Assembly: GCF_007565055.1 (NCBI RefSeq)
Contig: NC_044553.1
Coordinates: forward strand, 46,241,420-46,305,419
DNA: 64,000 nucleotides
Origin: Rhinopithecus roxellana
Lineage: Eukaryota; Chordata; Mammalia; Primates; Cercopithecidae
Direction: 5' to 3'
The number at the start of each line of letters is the position of its first letter. The stretch's first letter is position 1. A program made the position numbers and the translations under genes. Below the pieces are notes generated by a model, which was not told where the DNA came from, did no database searches, and worked only from the letters and a program-made list of their open reading frames with translations. This document shows, piece after piece, positions 10,827 to 21,594 of this stretch.

Positions 10827-11137
10827 TGTTTTTATTTGTTTGTTTGTTTGTTTTTGAGAAGGAGTTTCGCTCTTGTTGCCCAGGCTGGAGTGCAATGGCA
10901 TGATCTCGGCTCATAGCAACCTCCGCCTCCCAGGTTCAAGTCATTCTCCTGCCTCAGCCTCCAGAGTAGTTGGAATTACAGGCATGCACCACCACGCCCG
11001 GTAAATTTTGTATTTTTAGTAGAGACGGGGTTTCTCCATGTTGGTCAGGCTGGTCTCGAACTCTGGACCTCAGGTGATCCGCCCTCCTCGGCCTCCCAAA
11101 GTGCTGGGATTACAGGCGTGAGCCACCACGCCCGGCC
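10827..11137 (-). mobile_element. AluS, antisense
   Basis: Full-length AluS with a (GTTT)n tail at about 10835-10853. Flanking repeats TGTACTACATAAT and GTACTATGTAAT mark the insertion site. Confidence 0.92.
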
Positions 11138-11481
11138 GTACTATGTAATCTTTTAATTAAACAAAGCACAGTCTCTGCAATCCTGTAACTTAAAATCATA
11201 ATCAAGTATTAGTTTGTGCAATTAAAACTAATACTAATGTAGTTTAGAGAAACTTTTAAATGCTTTTGGAAAACTTTGCATGATCTATAAATAATAACAA
11301 GCAAATGCATCAGAGTGTCTTTACTTCCTGTTCTGAATTTGCAACTAAGTAGCCAGTATGTAAATCACACTTGAAATTGTAATATAGGGTTCTCATAAAT
11401 CTACTTAGGTCTGAAGCAAAGTATGAAATGTTAGAGCTTTAAGGCACTTTGGAGGTTATCCAGGCTAACTTTTCAATGATC
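11138..11481. other. Unique AT-rich sequence, nothing recognised
   Basis: About 340 bases without repeat or gene signature. Confidence 0.4.
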
Positions 11482-11490
11482 AGAAACTTG

Positions 11491-11493
<3 letters not shown>

Positions 11494-11535
<42 letters not shown>

Positions 11536-11817
11536 AGACGGGTCCCACTCTGTCACCCAGGCTGGAGTGCAGTGACATGTTCATAGTTCACTACAGCCTA
11601 AATCTCCCAGGCTCAAGTGATTCTCCTGTCTTAGCCTCCCGAGTAGCTGGGACTACAGGCACATGCCATAATGTCCAGCTAAATTTTTTGGATTTTTTAG
11701 TAGGGATGGGCCTCACTATTTTGCCCAGGCCAGTCTTGAACTCCTAGGTTCAAGTGATTGTCCCAGCTTAGCCTCCTAAAGCACTTAGATTACAGATGTG
11801 AGCCCCTGCACCTGGCC
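11494..11817 (-). mobile_element. AluJ-like, antisense
   Basis: Diverged J-type Alu with a 40-base poly(T). Target-site duplication AGAAACTTGT at 11482-11491 and 11818-11827. Confidence 0.91.
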
Positions 11818-11836
11818 AGAAACTTGTAACTGTAAA

Positions 11837-11856
11837 AAAAAAAAAAAAAAAAAATT
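11837..11856 (+). repeat. Poly(A) tract
   Basis: Twenty-odd A residues not attached to an Alu body. They lie just after the right target-site duplication of the preceding Alu. Confidence 0.8.
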
Positions 11857-11949
11857 GCTAATAGAGGTGAGCGCATTAGCAATTCTGAATTTTAAGAACA
11901 GCATTGCAAAAGCATTTCAAGAGTTAACAACAACTTAATGAAAATGCTC

Positions 11950-12259
11950 GGCCGGGCGCGGTGGCTCAAGCCTGTAATCCCAGCACTTTGGGAGGCCGAG
12001 ACGGGCGGATCACGAGGTCAGGAGATCGAGACCATCCTGGCTAACATGGTGAAACCCCGTCTCTACTAAAAAATACAAAAAACTAGCCGGGCGAGGTGGC
12101 GGGCGCCTGTAGTCCCAGCTACTCGGGAGGCTGAGGCAGGAGAATGGCGTGAACCCAGGAGGCGGAGCTTGCAGTGAGGTGAGATCCGGCCACTGCACTC
12201 CAGCCTGGGCAACAGAGCGAGACTCCGTCTCAAAAAAAAAAAAAAAAAAAAAAAAAAAA
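11950..12259 (+). mobile_element. AluY, cercopithecid-type, nearly consensus
   Basis: Almost unmutated monkey-lineage AluY (CTCAAGCCTG, CTAGCCGGGCGAGGTGG, GATCCGGCCACTGC). Target-site duplication GAAAATGCTC on both sides. Probably one of the youngest insertions here. Confidence 0.96.
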
Positions 12260-12633
12260 GAAAATGCTCACTGGTAAACCTATGACTAACTTTGACCAAG
12301 CATATAAAAATACTGGTAATTAACAGACTAAACTGTTTCTGAGAATGGTTACCAGTCAGTTGGAACTCCTCACTTGTGATTCTAGGCTTACATCACCAAT
12401 GGTGGATGGTAGCTTTCACTTTCATTTTTCTACTGTTTTATCATAAAAATATACTTTCAAAGAATGAGATAGCCTCAGACATGCCCAGAATTTGGCCTGA
12501 TAACCAGAAACTTATCAGGATATTTGAAGTTTTGCTCATCTGCAAAATTCCAGGCATTCTGTTTCCCCTAGTTAGTCCATAATTTGTTACCTCTGATTTT
12601 TAGAAAGTCACAGAGATGGTATTAGTTATTTTA
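12260..12633. other. Unique sequence, nothing recognised
   Basis: About 370 bases. The open frame near 12376-12582 is short and has no family features. Confidence 0.4.
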
Positions 12634-12915
12634 TTTATTTATTTATTTATTTTGATGGTCTTGCTCTGTTTGTCATGATCTTGGCTCACTGCAACCTCCA
12701 CCTCCCGGGTTCAAGCAATTCTCCTGCCTCAGTCTCCCAAGTAGCTGGAATTATAGGTGTGTGCCATCACGCCCGGCTAATGTTTTTGTATTTTTAGTAG
12801 AGACGGGGTTTCTCCATGTTGGCCAGCCTGGTCTTGAACTCCCGGCCTCAGGTAATCCACCCACCTTGGCCTCCCAAATTGCTGGGATTACAGACATGAG
12901 CCACCGTGCCCGGCC
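12634..12915 (-). mobile_element. AluS, antisense, left-arm deletion
   Basis: Begins with a (TTTA)n tail at 12630-12652. About 25 bases of the usual GCCCAGGCTGGAGTGCAGTGG region are missing (GTTTGTCATGATCTTGG instead). The right end is a complete Alu head. Confidence 0.9.
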
Positions 12916-13247
12916 TCTCGATATTTCAAATATATCTTGAAAGTTGCCTTCCAAAGACAATTGGAAATTTTTCAATTGATAAGTACTCATCATAAGCGTA
13001 TTGTCTCTTGAGGTTATTCTTCTACTAAATAGCTGCTCAATTTTTCAGAATCTATGATTGCATTGATTGCAAAACAGTTTAGTAGTAGGATAAAGGGGTG
13101 TCTAATCACTATCTTTTCTATCTGTTTCTATCTATGTATAATAAAGTTTATACAGTACTATATGTAGTATATGCTACATACATAATCTTTAAAAATAGTC
13201 TCTTTCCAATCACATAGCCTGAAATTATTTTTTTATCTAGATACGTA
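12916..13247. other. Unique AT-rich sequence, nothing recognised
   Basis: About 330 bases including a TATCT/TATGTA-rich patch at 13110-13190. Confidence 0.4.
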
Positions 13248-13533
13248 TTTTTTGAGGTGAAGTCTTGTTCTGTTGCCCCGGCTGGAGTGCAATGGCACGA
13301 TCTCGGCTCACTGCAACCTCCGCCTCCTGGGTTCAAGCAATTTGCCTGCCTCAGCCTCTCGAGTAGCTGGGATTATAGGTGCCCACCACCACGTCTGGCT
13401 AATTTTTGCATTTTTAGTAGACATGAGGTTTCACTATGTTGGCCAGGTTGGTCTCCAACTCTTGTCCTTAGGTGATCGCCCTTTTCAGCCTCCCAAAGTG
13501 CTGGGATTACAAGGATGAGCCACCACACCCAGC
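13248..13533 (-). mobile_element. AluS, antisense
   Basis: Full-length Alu with a very short tail (TTTTTT). The body is diverged S type. Confidence 0.9.
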
Positions 13534-14160
13534 ACATACAGAAAATTTTAATGAGGAGCTGTACTACCTCAACTAAATCAGCAGTTATGGAGTCTATAGC
13601 ATTTTTCTTTCAGTTTCAAGTTCCAGTGATATCTTCACATGCCAACAAGAAAATAAAATATTCTGAATCACGAAGTGTTCTGACTAGTTCATCTCTGAGA
13701 TCTTTTTAATTATTTCCAAAGCTTTACATCTGAGTAAATAATTCACTAAATACTTTAAAGAATTTCCCAAGATCTTCCTAACTCTTGCATTAAATCTTCA
13801 AACTTTTCTCCATTTCTTCCAAAGCACTCACAAAACTGACCACATAATTAGTTACTCTCACTTGCAGACTTTATATAGTTATGAAGTATACAGTGGATGA
13901 TGGGCATACCAGTCTTTGCCTTCTGACTTTGGTAGTTTGTAGAAATTTTCTTATTCCCCTTGATTGCAGGCGACTCACTAATTCAACCCAGTATTTCCAT
14001 GTTTAGACCAAACTCCTCAAATTCCTGCCACGCAGATAGTTAGATACTGCTGGCCCATATATGCAGACTAATTTGGTAAACATTATTTGGTTGCAGTTTC
14101 AGGAAAGCAGAATTTGGTTTGCAGTGCATTTGGATAACCTTGATCTCTCCACAAGTGAGT
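13534..14160. other. Unrecognised sequence, possibly a decayed pseudogene on the - strand
   Basis: About 630 bases with no repeat I recognise. Read on the - strand, short frames rich in Lys/Glu alternate between frames with many stops and no poly(A) head is visible, so a decayed processed copy is only a guess. The + strand open frame at 13515-13709 has no family features. Confidence 0.25.
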
Positions 14161-14229
14161 AAAATTAATTTTCAGATATTTGAAGTGATTTAAGGATTTT
14201 TGGTTTCTTGTGGCAAAATTGAGATTAGA

Positions 14230-14875
14230 ATTCCAATCTTCTTATTCAGTACAGTTCAATACATGTTTATTGAGTGCTATTTTTCTACTAAAGAGAGACA
14301 TTTTCTCTGATTTTAAGTTTTGAGACAGGTATGTATGTAAATAATCAAAATACTTAGATGTATGTATAAAGATTGAAGAGAGTACTAAAACTGGAGTGAT
14401 TAAGTCCATTTCAAGGGGTGGGAAGAGAGGTAAGGAAATGCTTCATGGAAGAGGGCTTGGAGCAATGGATAAGAGTTTGTTAAGCAGATAAAGCATGGGT
14501 GGCAAATGTGGAGAAGGGGGGTGAATTTTGAGACAGAAGGAACTGTGCAAAGGCAGAGAGATGGAAAAAGAGAGACATATATCTAGAAGAATATGGAGTT
14601 AAGATCGGGTGAGTCTTGGACCTTGTTTGTATTCTGAAGGGTAAGAAACAGTAGAAAAAGAGAGAGGAAAGATAATGGAAATAAAGAGATGCTCAGTTGA
14701 GGAACGTTCCTATGGAGGCAGAGGAAATGAGATCCAAAGCTCACATGGAAGAATTAGCCTTGGATAGGAGAAAGGATAGCCTTTCCACTGAAACGTGTGA
14801 GAGGAAAGAAGTGATTGTACAAATGCAATTGGGTTTGTTAGCTTCATGGGGAAAATTGATAGTTATGTAGGAAGA

Positions 14876-14907
<32 letters not shown>

Positions 14908-15180
14908 TTTTTTTTTTTTTCCTGGAGAACTACAAGAAGCTTGAGAAGTCCACTGAGGTCCAGGAAGGGTCAGGGGACAGGATGGGAGCTAGGGGTGGTA
15001 TGAAGTGGTACTGAAGAATCTGGATTTTGAAGGGCTTTATTTGTCATGCTAAGGATTTTAACTTGAAGGTGATGGAAGGTCATTTAAATATTTAAGCAAT
15101 TTAATGTCTAATCAGTTTCTGCCATACTCTTACTGTGGCTTAAGGTTGAGTTTGGGGTGGGGTGGTGACAGTGGTGGAAG
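14230..15180 (-). mobile_element. L2-like ancient LINE relics
   Basis: Phrases typical of ancient LINE/L2-derived DNA occur in order: CATGTTTATTGAGTG (near 14263), GGAAATGCTTCATGGAAGAGG (14436) and GGGCTTTATTTGTCATGC..AAGG (about 15031). The alternating purine-rich body has no open frame. Strand and family are by resemblance only. Confidence 0.4.
14876..14922. repeat. (TA)n microsatellite followed by poly(T)
   Basis: About 35 bases of TA dinucleotides followed by 14 T. Likely length-polymorphic. Confidence 0.9.
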
Positions 15181-15725
15181 CAGAAGCGCAGAAATCAGAA
15201 AGTTGTTATGTGTAATTCAGGTGAGAGCTGCCTCTCACCCCTACAATCTACCATTATTCCTCTAAATACAACTGCATAACACCTGTCCCTTCAACCTCAC
15301 TTCTCTTCCGCTCTGAGCTTTGATTTGTTGCCCTTTTTGCGATTATGTTAGTGACTGTTCTGATTTTTTAAATCTCTTCTAGTCACTCTGCACCCAGCAT
15401 TTTCCAAAGCTCATATCTTAGTAGATGGCCCCACCTCATGTTTCATAAGGAAGTCAAGGTCTTTCAATGAACAAGCCCTCAATTTGCCCCCTGAAGCTAA
15501 GATACCTAAATTGCAGTCTTCTTCCTTCTCACCTGTTTCAGTGGAAAGGCTATGCCTTCTCCTATCCAAGGCTAACTTTCTGAGCTTTAAATCTCATTTC
15601 CTCTCACTCTGTAGGTATTTTTCTCCATTGAGCATCCCTTTATTTTCTTTATCTTTCTGCTCTTTTTTTCTGCTCTTTTCCTTCAGCATCCCAAAAGAGT
15701 TCAAGCCCTCACCCTTTTATTTCAT
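15181..15725. other. Pyrimidine-rich unique sequence, nothing recognised
   Basis: About 540 bases. The open frame 15484-15828 runs into a MER5-like element and shows only Ser/Phe/Leu-rich low-complexity sequence, so I do not call it a gene. Confidence 0.35.
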
Positions 15726-15905
15726 CTGGGGTTTCTCAACTGCACTATTAACATTTTGGGCCAAAGAATTCTTCGTTGCGGAGAGGCCAGCATCCCCAGC
15801 CTCTATCTTAGTGGATAGATGCCAGTAGCCACACCCCTCCTCCCTGAGTTGTAACAACCAACAGTCTCCGGATGTTGCTAAATCATCCCAGCTTCAGAAC
15901 CACTG
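15726..15905 (-). mobile_element. MER5-like hAT-Charlie MITE, antisense
   Basis: Recognised in reverse complement: TTTCTCAACTGCACTATTAACATTTTGGGCC-type left end, AGATGCCAGTAGC in the middle, and a GAACCACTG terminus. Diverged, non-autonomous, no coding capacity. Confidence 0.75.
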
Positions 15906-15929
15906 ATTTAACCCAATATATCCAAAATA

Positions 15930-16200
15930 TTTCAACATATAATAAATACTAAAAAGTACTGAGATTTTTAAGTCTTTTTTTTTTGTATTGTACCTTTGAA
16001 ATTCGATGTGGATTTTTCACTTAAAGCACTTCTCAATTTGTGCTAGTCACTTTTTTCTTTTTTCTTTTCTTTTCTTTTTTGAGGAAGGGAGATGAAAAAG
16101 GAAGAGGGGAGGGGAGAGGGAGAACAGGAGGGGGTCTAGCCACATTTTAAGTGCTCAGCAGCCACATGTGGCTGGTGTCTACCTAATTGAAGAGCACAGG
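15930..16200. mobile_element. hAT-type DNA transposon remnant
   Basis: AACCCAATATATCCAAAATA at the left and the phrase CACATTTTAAGTGCTCAGCAGCC..ACATGTGGCTGGTG at the right are familiar from a non-autonomous hAT family. A purine/pyrimidine insertion (16051-16135) interrupts it. Subfamily not assigned. Confidence 0.55.
16051..16135. repeat. 85-bp polypyrimidine/polypurine insertion with direct repeats
   Basis: A (T/C)n run switches abruptly to an (A/G)n run. It is flanked by CTAGTCAC (16043-16050) and CTAGCCAC (16136-16143), which look like an 8-base target-site duplication inside the hAT remnant. Confidence 0.7.
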
Positions 16201-16428
16201 TCAAAAGCTTTAGGAAAAAGGTTAGAGCTGGAAATACAGGTTTGAGAAGTCATGAGATAGTAACAGTTAAAACCATGGGAGAAGATAAGATAGTCCGGGC
16301 AAAATTCTACATTTAAGAGTGAGAAAATAGGAGGATTGAGGAAAATCCTAGTCGAATGCTCGTTTAGTTTCCCCACACAGTCTGCTTTCCTTGATTATTA
16401 TTGTAATTTTAAAATCATTTGTGTTTTC

Positions 16429-16726
16429 TTTTTTTTTTTTTTTGAGACGGAGTCTCACTCTGTCGCCCCGGCTGGAGTGCAGTGGCACAATCATGAGCTC
16501 ACTGCAACCTCTGCCTCCCGGGTCCGAGCGATTCTCCTGCCTCAGCTTCCCGAATAGCTGGGGTTACAGGCACCCGCCACCACGTCCGGCTAATTTTTTT
16601 GTATTTTTAGTAGAGATGGGGTTTCACCGTGTTAGCCAGGATGGTCTCGATCTCCTGACCTCATGATCCGCCCACCTTGGCCTCCCAAAGTGCTGGGATT
16701 ACAGGCGTAAGCCACCGCGCCAGGCC
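16429..16726 (-). mobile_element. Alu (Y/Sc), antisense, first of a tandem pair
   Basis: GTTAGCCAGGATGGTCTCG and TCATGATCCGCCC give a Y/Sc-like body. It abuts the next Alu with no host DNA between. Confidence 0.91.
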
Positions 16727-17031
16727 TTTTTTTTTTTTTTTTTTTTCTTGGAGACAGAGTTTCCCTCTGTCACCCTGGCTGGAGTGTGAGGCTTGATCGT
16801 GGCTCACTGCAACCTCCACCATCCCGGCTCAAGCGATTCTCCTGCCTCAGCCTCCCGAGTAACTGGGATTATAGGCGTGTGCCACCACACCGGGCTACTT
16901 TTTGTATTTTTAGTGGAGAAGGAGTTTCACCATGTTGGCCAGGCTGGTCTTGAACTCCTGACCTCAGGTAATCCACCCGCCTCGTCCTTCCAAAGTGCTG
17001 GGATTACAGGCATGAGCCACCGCGCCTGGCC
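16727..17031 (-). mobile_element. AluS, antisense, second of a tandem pair
   Basis: Full-length AluS whose poly(T) starts immediately after the preceding Alu. The host word AAAATCATTTGT occurs before the first Alu (about 16410) and after this one (17032), so one target-site duplication brackets both. Confidence 0.92.
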
Positions 17032-17119
17032 AAAATCATTTGTTTGCTGAATGATATGAAGAATATGAATGAACAAAAAAAGTATTGAAAAAGATGAGTT
17101 GATGGCAAAGGGAGGGAAT

Positions 17120-17345
17120 TAATGTTTAGTGCACACCTAAGTGGCGAGTAATGTTCAAAGCATTATATAAACTGTCTCATTTAATCTAACAAGAACCTTT
17201 TGAGGTCAATACGTTTTCCCAGTTTATAGAGGAGGAAACTAAGATTTATAAGGATCTCATGAATCAGAGAACTCTTAAGTGGCATCACTGGACTTCTGAA
17301 AGGAAGTCTGCCTGATGGACTCTAAGTCTCATCCTCTATCCTCCT
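17120..17345 (-). mobile_element. MIR, antisense
   Basis: Core phrases in reverse orientation: CTCATTTAATC..ACAAGAACC, then CCCAGTTTATAGAGGAGGAAACTAAG, typical of MIR 3' core. Confidence 0.6.
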
Positions 17346-17849
17346 AATGCATATAATGACGCATTTGTTATCTACTGACTTTTATAAAATAAACAAGGAG
17401 GCTTATGCGATTGTACAGCCCGAGTTAGCAGGAGATATGTTACCACTTTTGATCTGATTCCGGAAGCATTAACAGTCAGGTGCCCTGATCTTTATGTAAT
17501 TAGCGCATATGATATGGGTATCATTTGTTGTGAAAGACACTAACTCATGATGTTTTTGTTTACGTGTATCTGTAAATATAATAATTTCTGTAGTTGGTTA
17601 ATTTTTAGTTACGAAAAAATGAACCAAGATGTAGTCAAGATTTGGCTTAAATGTTGAACGCATAATTACCACAGAAAATTAAATAATGAGCTTTGTGACA
17701 CCTTTCAGTTTCGCCAACAGACTGATAAAACCAGTACAAAGGGGGAGGGCCGGGACCGAGGGGGCGGGACGGTGAGAAACGGGAATCGAGCAAGCGCAGA
17801 ACCAAACAGATGTTAATGGAGGCGTGAAGGCTACTGCGCTCTCACTTTC

Positions 17850-18276
17850 CGAACTGTCGTAAAGGCCCCTAGTGTCGTGCTCTCCTCGGTAGGGGAGGAG
17901 TTGGTTAGGCGGCGGCGGCGGCGAAGCGGCGGCGGCGGCGGTAGGGGAGCAGCGGCAGTGGCGGCGACGGCGAGGAGGTGTTCGGTCTGCGCAGCGTAGA
18001 AACGCCCGCAGCTTCAGAGAAGGAGTTCTTGTGGGACCAAATCAGGCATTCTGAACCCACGCCGGCTTAGCTGGGCCGAGTCCAGGCGCTGCCGCACGTA
18101 CAGTTTTGGTGGTGGTGACAGACACTGCTCTTGACTCTAGGGGCCTGTTAGGCCGACGTCTGAGGCGCAGATCGCTGGCTCTCGACGCATTACTCTTTAC
18201 GCCTTACATTTCTGTCTTCCTTCTTGGGTCAGTGATTCCCGGACCCTGGAAGAGAAGAGGGTGGCTAATGATTAAG
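17850..18276 (+). other. Candidate first exon (5' UTR) of an unidentified gene
   Basis: The region downstream of the GC box runs to a strong splice donor, ATTAAG followed by GTGAGG, with the exon ending at 18276. An ATG at 18268-18270 would put only three codons (Met-Ile-Lys) in this exon, and its context (C at -3, A at +4) is weak, so the exon may be wholly non-coding. The start coordinate is a guess within the island, since the transcription start cannot be seen directly. I tried to match the short N-terminus and the GGC-rich leader to known genes and could not do so with confidence. Confidence 0.5.
17908..17941 (+). repeat. (GGC)n repeats in 5' leader
   Basis: Two runs of five GGC units are separated by GAAGC, within the presumed 5' UTR. 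Such leader repeats can be length-variable. Confidence 0.9.
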
Positions 18277-18445
18277 GTGAGGGGAACGGGGGGAGGGGAT
18301 CCATTGGAGGCCGCGCGTGCGCGCAACGGGGGAGGGGCCGGCCTGGAGGGGAGAAAGAGGAAGGGCTGCGGCCGCGGAAGGCTGGGGTCGGCGACCGGCC
18401 GGTTATCTCTGGCTCAGTGGTGATTTAGGGTCTGGGTCTCCGCAG

Positions 18446-18608
18446 ACGATTTGTATTTGGGCAAGGCATTCGTCTACCGACACACCCACAGCCTACAGTG
18501 AGGAAGTGTGGGTGAGGGGATTTCTCTCCCTCTTCCGACTCTCCCTAGAGTCTCAGGATGGGGGCTGAGGACCGAGGCGTAGGAGTGCGATTTGACAATG
18601 GAGTGAAG
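18446..18608 (+). other. Candidate alternative first or second exon
   Basis: An acceptor-like TCTCCGCAG ends at 18445 and a donor-like GTGAAG/GTAACC lies at 18608. An ATG at 18558 opens a 17-codon frame (Met-Gly-Ala-Glu-Asp...) into the donor. The polypyrimidine tract is short, so this may instead be an alternative promoter exon or nothing. Confidence 0.3.
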
Positions 18609-18690
18609 GTAACCCGGACCCGGGGAGTTGGAGGGCGCTAAGTCAGCCCTGACGGCTAGGGAGCCGCCTGCTGCTGCTGTGATCAAGGAA

Positions 18691-20580
18691 ACGTAGTCCG
18701 CGGAACAGCTGAAATACAGACGCGTCCGATTTTGTATGGAGTTGGCTTGTTGGTCATTTAAAAAGAAGCTGGATGTTTTTACTATTGTCCTTTGATAATT
18801 TATCAGAGAGTGTCAGTGCTGTAGTGGGAATATCTGTTCAGTGCAGCAGAAATAGATTTGTCACAACAGTTCTTAAATAGGTTATAGTAGATGTTTACAG
18901 AGGGTATTTCTCAACCCAAGTGTAAGTTTTGATTATTCAAAAAATACCAGGAAGTATAGGGTATTCATTTAATTTGTTCATGTGTGTAGTGTGGGGTGAT
19001 TCCATTGTATTGCTGTAAGCTTTCCTGTTTTTTGATTTACGTGCGGCATTAATTTAGAATTCTCTTGAATGGTAAGATGCCAACTTACATAGACTATGTT
19101 TTGTAGGAGTTGCTGTAGCTTTTGAACCTGACAATGTAAACTTTATTTCATTTGGTATTTTATTTATAATTTTCTTGTTTTAGGGGCCTCTTCAACTAAA
19201 AAGAACAAACTGGGAAAAGATAAGCTAAGGTTCCATTTCCTTTCGCATTTTTGTTGTGTGTGTGTGTGTGAGATGCTTGTAAATGCTTGAATGTGATTTT
19301 GAGATTACTATACACAAGTTCTGTAACACTGGACTTAGCTTTATTACAGTAAAGATACACCTTTTGATCGTTTGTTACTGTATGTATTTTTGTAAAAATC
19401 TTCATGTCAGTATAAGCCACATTGTTTCATCCTAGTCTGGTTATATTTGTGAGGTAAAACGGGTGGATAAGAAGGAGGTCCTTTTACTTTTAAAATAATT
19501 TTAAGTTGATTTTTTAAAAGCCTTGATTTATCTTATTTTGGACACTTTCTTGCCATTTAACCTTGGACAAATGACTTTATCATCTCTCTCCTGCTCATTT
19601 GTTTGTGACCAAAGATTCGCAATAGTATTCTAAGAATTGATGAGGGTGTTTGTAAATTGGTCTAAATAATATTATAGGAAAAAGTAGGAAGAGTAAGTCT
19701 CTCCTAGTTTATCACGAGTGCTATATCATGTGCAGATCCTTCTGTCACTTTTTAACTTTTGTTTGCTGTCTGTTGGCCACATGTTTGCTACTTATTTCAC
19801 CTGACATAGAATTGGTTTTTAAAGAAAGGTATAAACAAAGTGACTCCATTTTGGTGAAAAATGCATTACAACAGAGGTTACACCTTAACGAATTTCACTG
19901 GGGGTACTCCGTTTCTACAGATTATTGAGAGAGAGCTAGTCTGATGTTTAAGAGAACAGCACCTTGCTTGTATAAAGCTAAGGTATAGTCATTTAGCAGA
20001 TACTCCTAGTTATTTTACTTTAAAATAAAAAATATAAAAGAAACTAATTGAATCAAACCGTTTAGATTTTTAGATACTTTTTTGTTGTTGTTATAGTTTA
20101 AAGAGGGGTTTCTGTATCATGCTTTACTTGAGGCATACTTATGTGCCCTTCTTTTGCCTTTTTCTCCCCTTTTGGGCTAAGACTTCAGTAGGAAATAAAA
20201 GAGACTATCTGAAAAACGATAGAAGTTAAAATATGTTATAACCTGACATTAACATTCTATGGATAACATTATCTTATGAAATAATATAGGACTAGAGACA
20301 GAAGATCTAGATTTTAGATCTATCTTTGCTTGCTATACATTAGATCTCCGAGTTTATTGTTAACCCTCCTTAGGCTTCAGGTCTCTCTGTTTAAGTGAGT
20401 ATTGTAGAATAGATAACTCTGGTTTTCTCTAGGTCCCAAATCTAACGGTTTGTATGTCTAGTTAGGTTTTTGGTATTCGTTGTTTTATTCGTCGTAATCG
20501 AATCCCCAGAAAGAAATGCTATACAGAAAGCATCAATTCCCTCATGAAATGTGTGTGTGTAAAACCTATGATGAAACTGT
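18691..20580 (+). other. Putative intron 1, mostly unique
   Basis: AT-rich DNA following the CpG island. Weak MIR-like words lie near 19540-19660 and 20285-20420, and a (TG)n run at 19253-19271. An acceptor-like TTTTCTTGTTTTAG ends near 19183, but the following sequence offers no convincing exon. Interruption by transposons is low here, as is common close to active promoters. Confidence 0.45.
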
Positions 20581-20581
20581 G

Positions 20582-20886
20582 GGCCAGGTGTGGTGGCTGA
20601 CCCCTGTAATCCCAGCACTTTGGGAGGCCAAGGCGGGTGGATCACTTGAGGTCAGGAGTTCGAGACCACACTGGCCAAAATGGTGAAACCCCATCTCTAC
20701 TGAAAATACGAAAAATTAGCCGAGCTTAGTGGTATGTGCCTGTAGTTCCAGCTGCTTGGGAAGCTGAGGCAGGAGAATGGCTTAAACCTGGGAGGCGGAG
20801 GTTGCAGTGAGCTGAGATTGTGCCTCTCACTGCACTCCAGCTTGGGCAACAGGGCGAGACTGTTTCTCAAAACAAACAAACAAACA
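20582..20886 (+). mobile_element. AluS
   Basis: Full-length AluS with (AAAC)n tail. The first transposon downstream of the CpG island apart from weak MIR traces. Confidence 0.92.
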
Positions 20887-21041
20887 ATGATTGTTGTTCC
20901 ACATATTATTGTTATTGTTGTCCCGTTGTAGATATTAATTACTCAAGCTGTAATAGCTTTCAGATGGTACTAAAAATGAAACTTTTTATTACTCCTGGTA
21001 ACATTTTAAAAATCGTCCTGAATACTTTGTTTTTCTTTCAG

Positions 21042-21159
21042 AAACCTGTAATTATTGTTCGGTAAAAGTCCACAGTTACATTTGGATGTCTTATACCTCT
21101 GTTTGCTTCTTTCCTACATCCTACAGATTCTTGGTAACAGCTGGCTCAGGTTTCTACAG
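21042..21159 (+). other. Short stretch with splice-like words
   Basis: TTTTTCTTTCAG ends at about 21041 and a second acceptor-like CATCCTACAG ends near 21126, with CTACAG/GTACTC at 21159. These could define tiny alternative non-coding exons, but chance matches are equally likely. Confidence 0.15.
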
Positions 21160-21224
21160 GTACTCAATTTATGTCATTACACAAGGAGTGAATTACAAAT
21201 GTTTAAAGACAAATATTTAGCTGA

Positions 21225-21538
21225 GGCTGGGGGCGCTTGCTCACGCCTGTAATCCCAGCACTTTGGGAAACCGAGGCGGGTGGATCATGAGGTCGGGGGT
21301 TCGAGACCAGCCAGGCCAATGTGGTGAAACCCTGTCTCTACTAAAAAAAAATACAAAAATTAGCCGGGCATGGTGGTGGCACGTGCCTGTAATCCCAGCT
21401 GCTCGGGAGGCTAAGGCAGAATTGTTTGAACCCGGGAGGTGGAGGTTTCAGTGAGCTGAGATCATGCCACTGCACTCCAACCTGGGTGACAGAGCAAGAC
21501 TCCATCTCAAAAAAAAAAAAAAACAAAACAACAAAAAA
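21225..21538 (+). mobile_element. AluS
   Basis: Full-length AluS. Target-site duplication AAATATTTAGCTGA (left) and AAATACTTAGCTGA (right). Confidence 0.93.
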
Positions 21539-21594
21539 GTCTCCAAATACTTAGCTGAGCTTACATTTTAAAGAGCAGTACTGCATTATTATGC

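Larger units (their letters stand above)
17740..18690 (+). promoter_or_regulatory. CpG island promoter
   Basis: CpG density and GC content rise sharply against AT-rich flanks. Visible elements are a GC box GGGGGCGGGAC (17760-17770), two GGC-repeat tracts (17908-17941), scattered GGCGG motifs, and a palindromic GCGCGTGCGCGC (about 18311-18322) resembling an NRF1 site. There is no TATA box. No transposon interrupts it, in contrast to nearly every other kilobase. This is the signature of a housekeeping-type promoter. Direction is inferred as + because good donor sites lie on that strand; bidirectional activity is possible. Confidence 0.85.

Noticed and set aside
13534..14160. Possible processed pseudogene on the - strand
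   Set aside because: Only short frame-shifted peptide-like segments, no recognisable parent gene, no poly(A) or target duplication seen; kept as unrecognised sequence.
15484..15828. 114-codon open frame
   Set aside because: Low-complexity Ser/Phe/Leu-rich and overlaps a MER5-like transposon at its 3' end.
18106..18568. Open frames of 83-105 codons in the CpG island
   Set aside because: They run through the splice donor at 18276 and consist of Arg/Gly-rich GC-driven sequence without ATG in good context; they look like composition artefacts.
19184..19230. Acceptor-like TTTTCTTGTTTTAG followed by possible exon
   Set aside because: No donor at a plausible distance and no conserved-looking coding frame.
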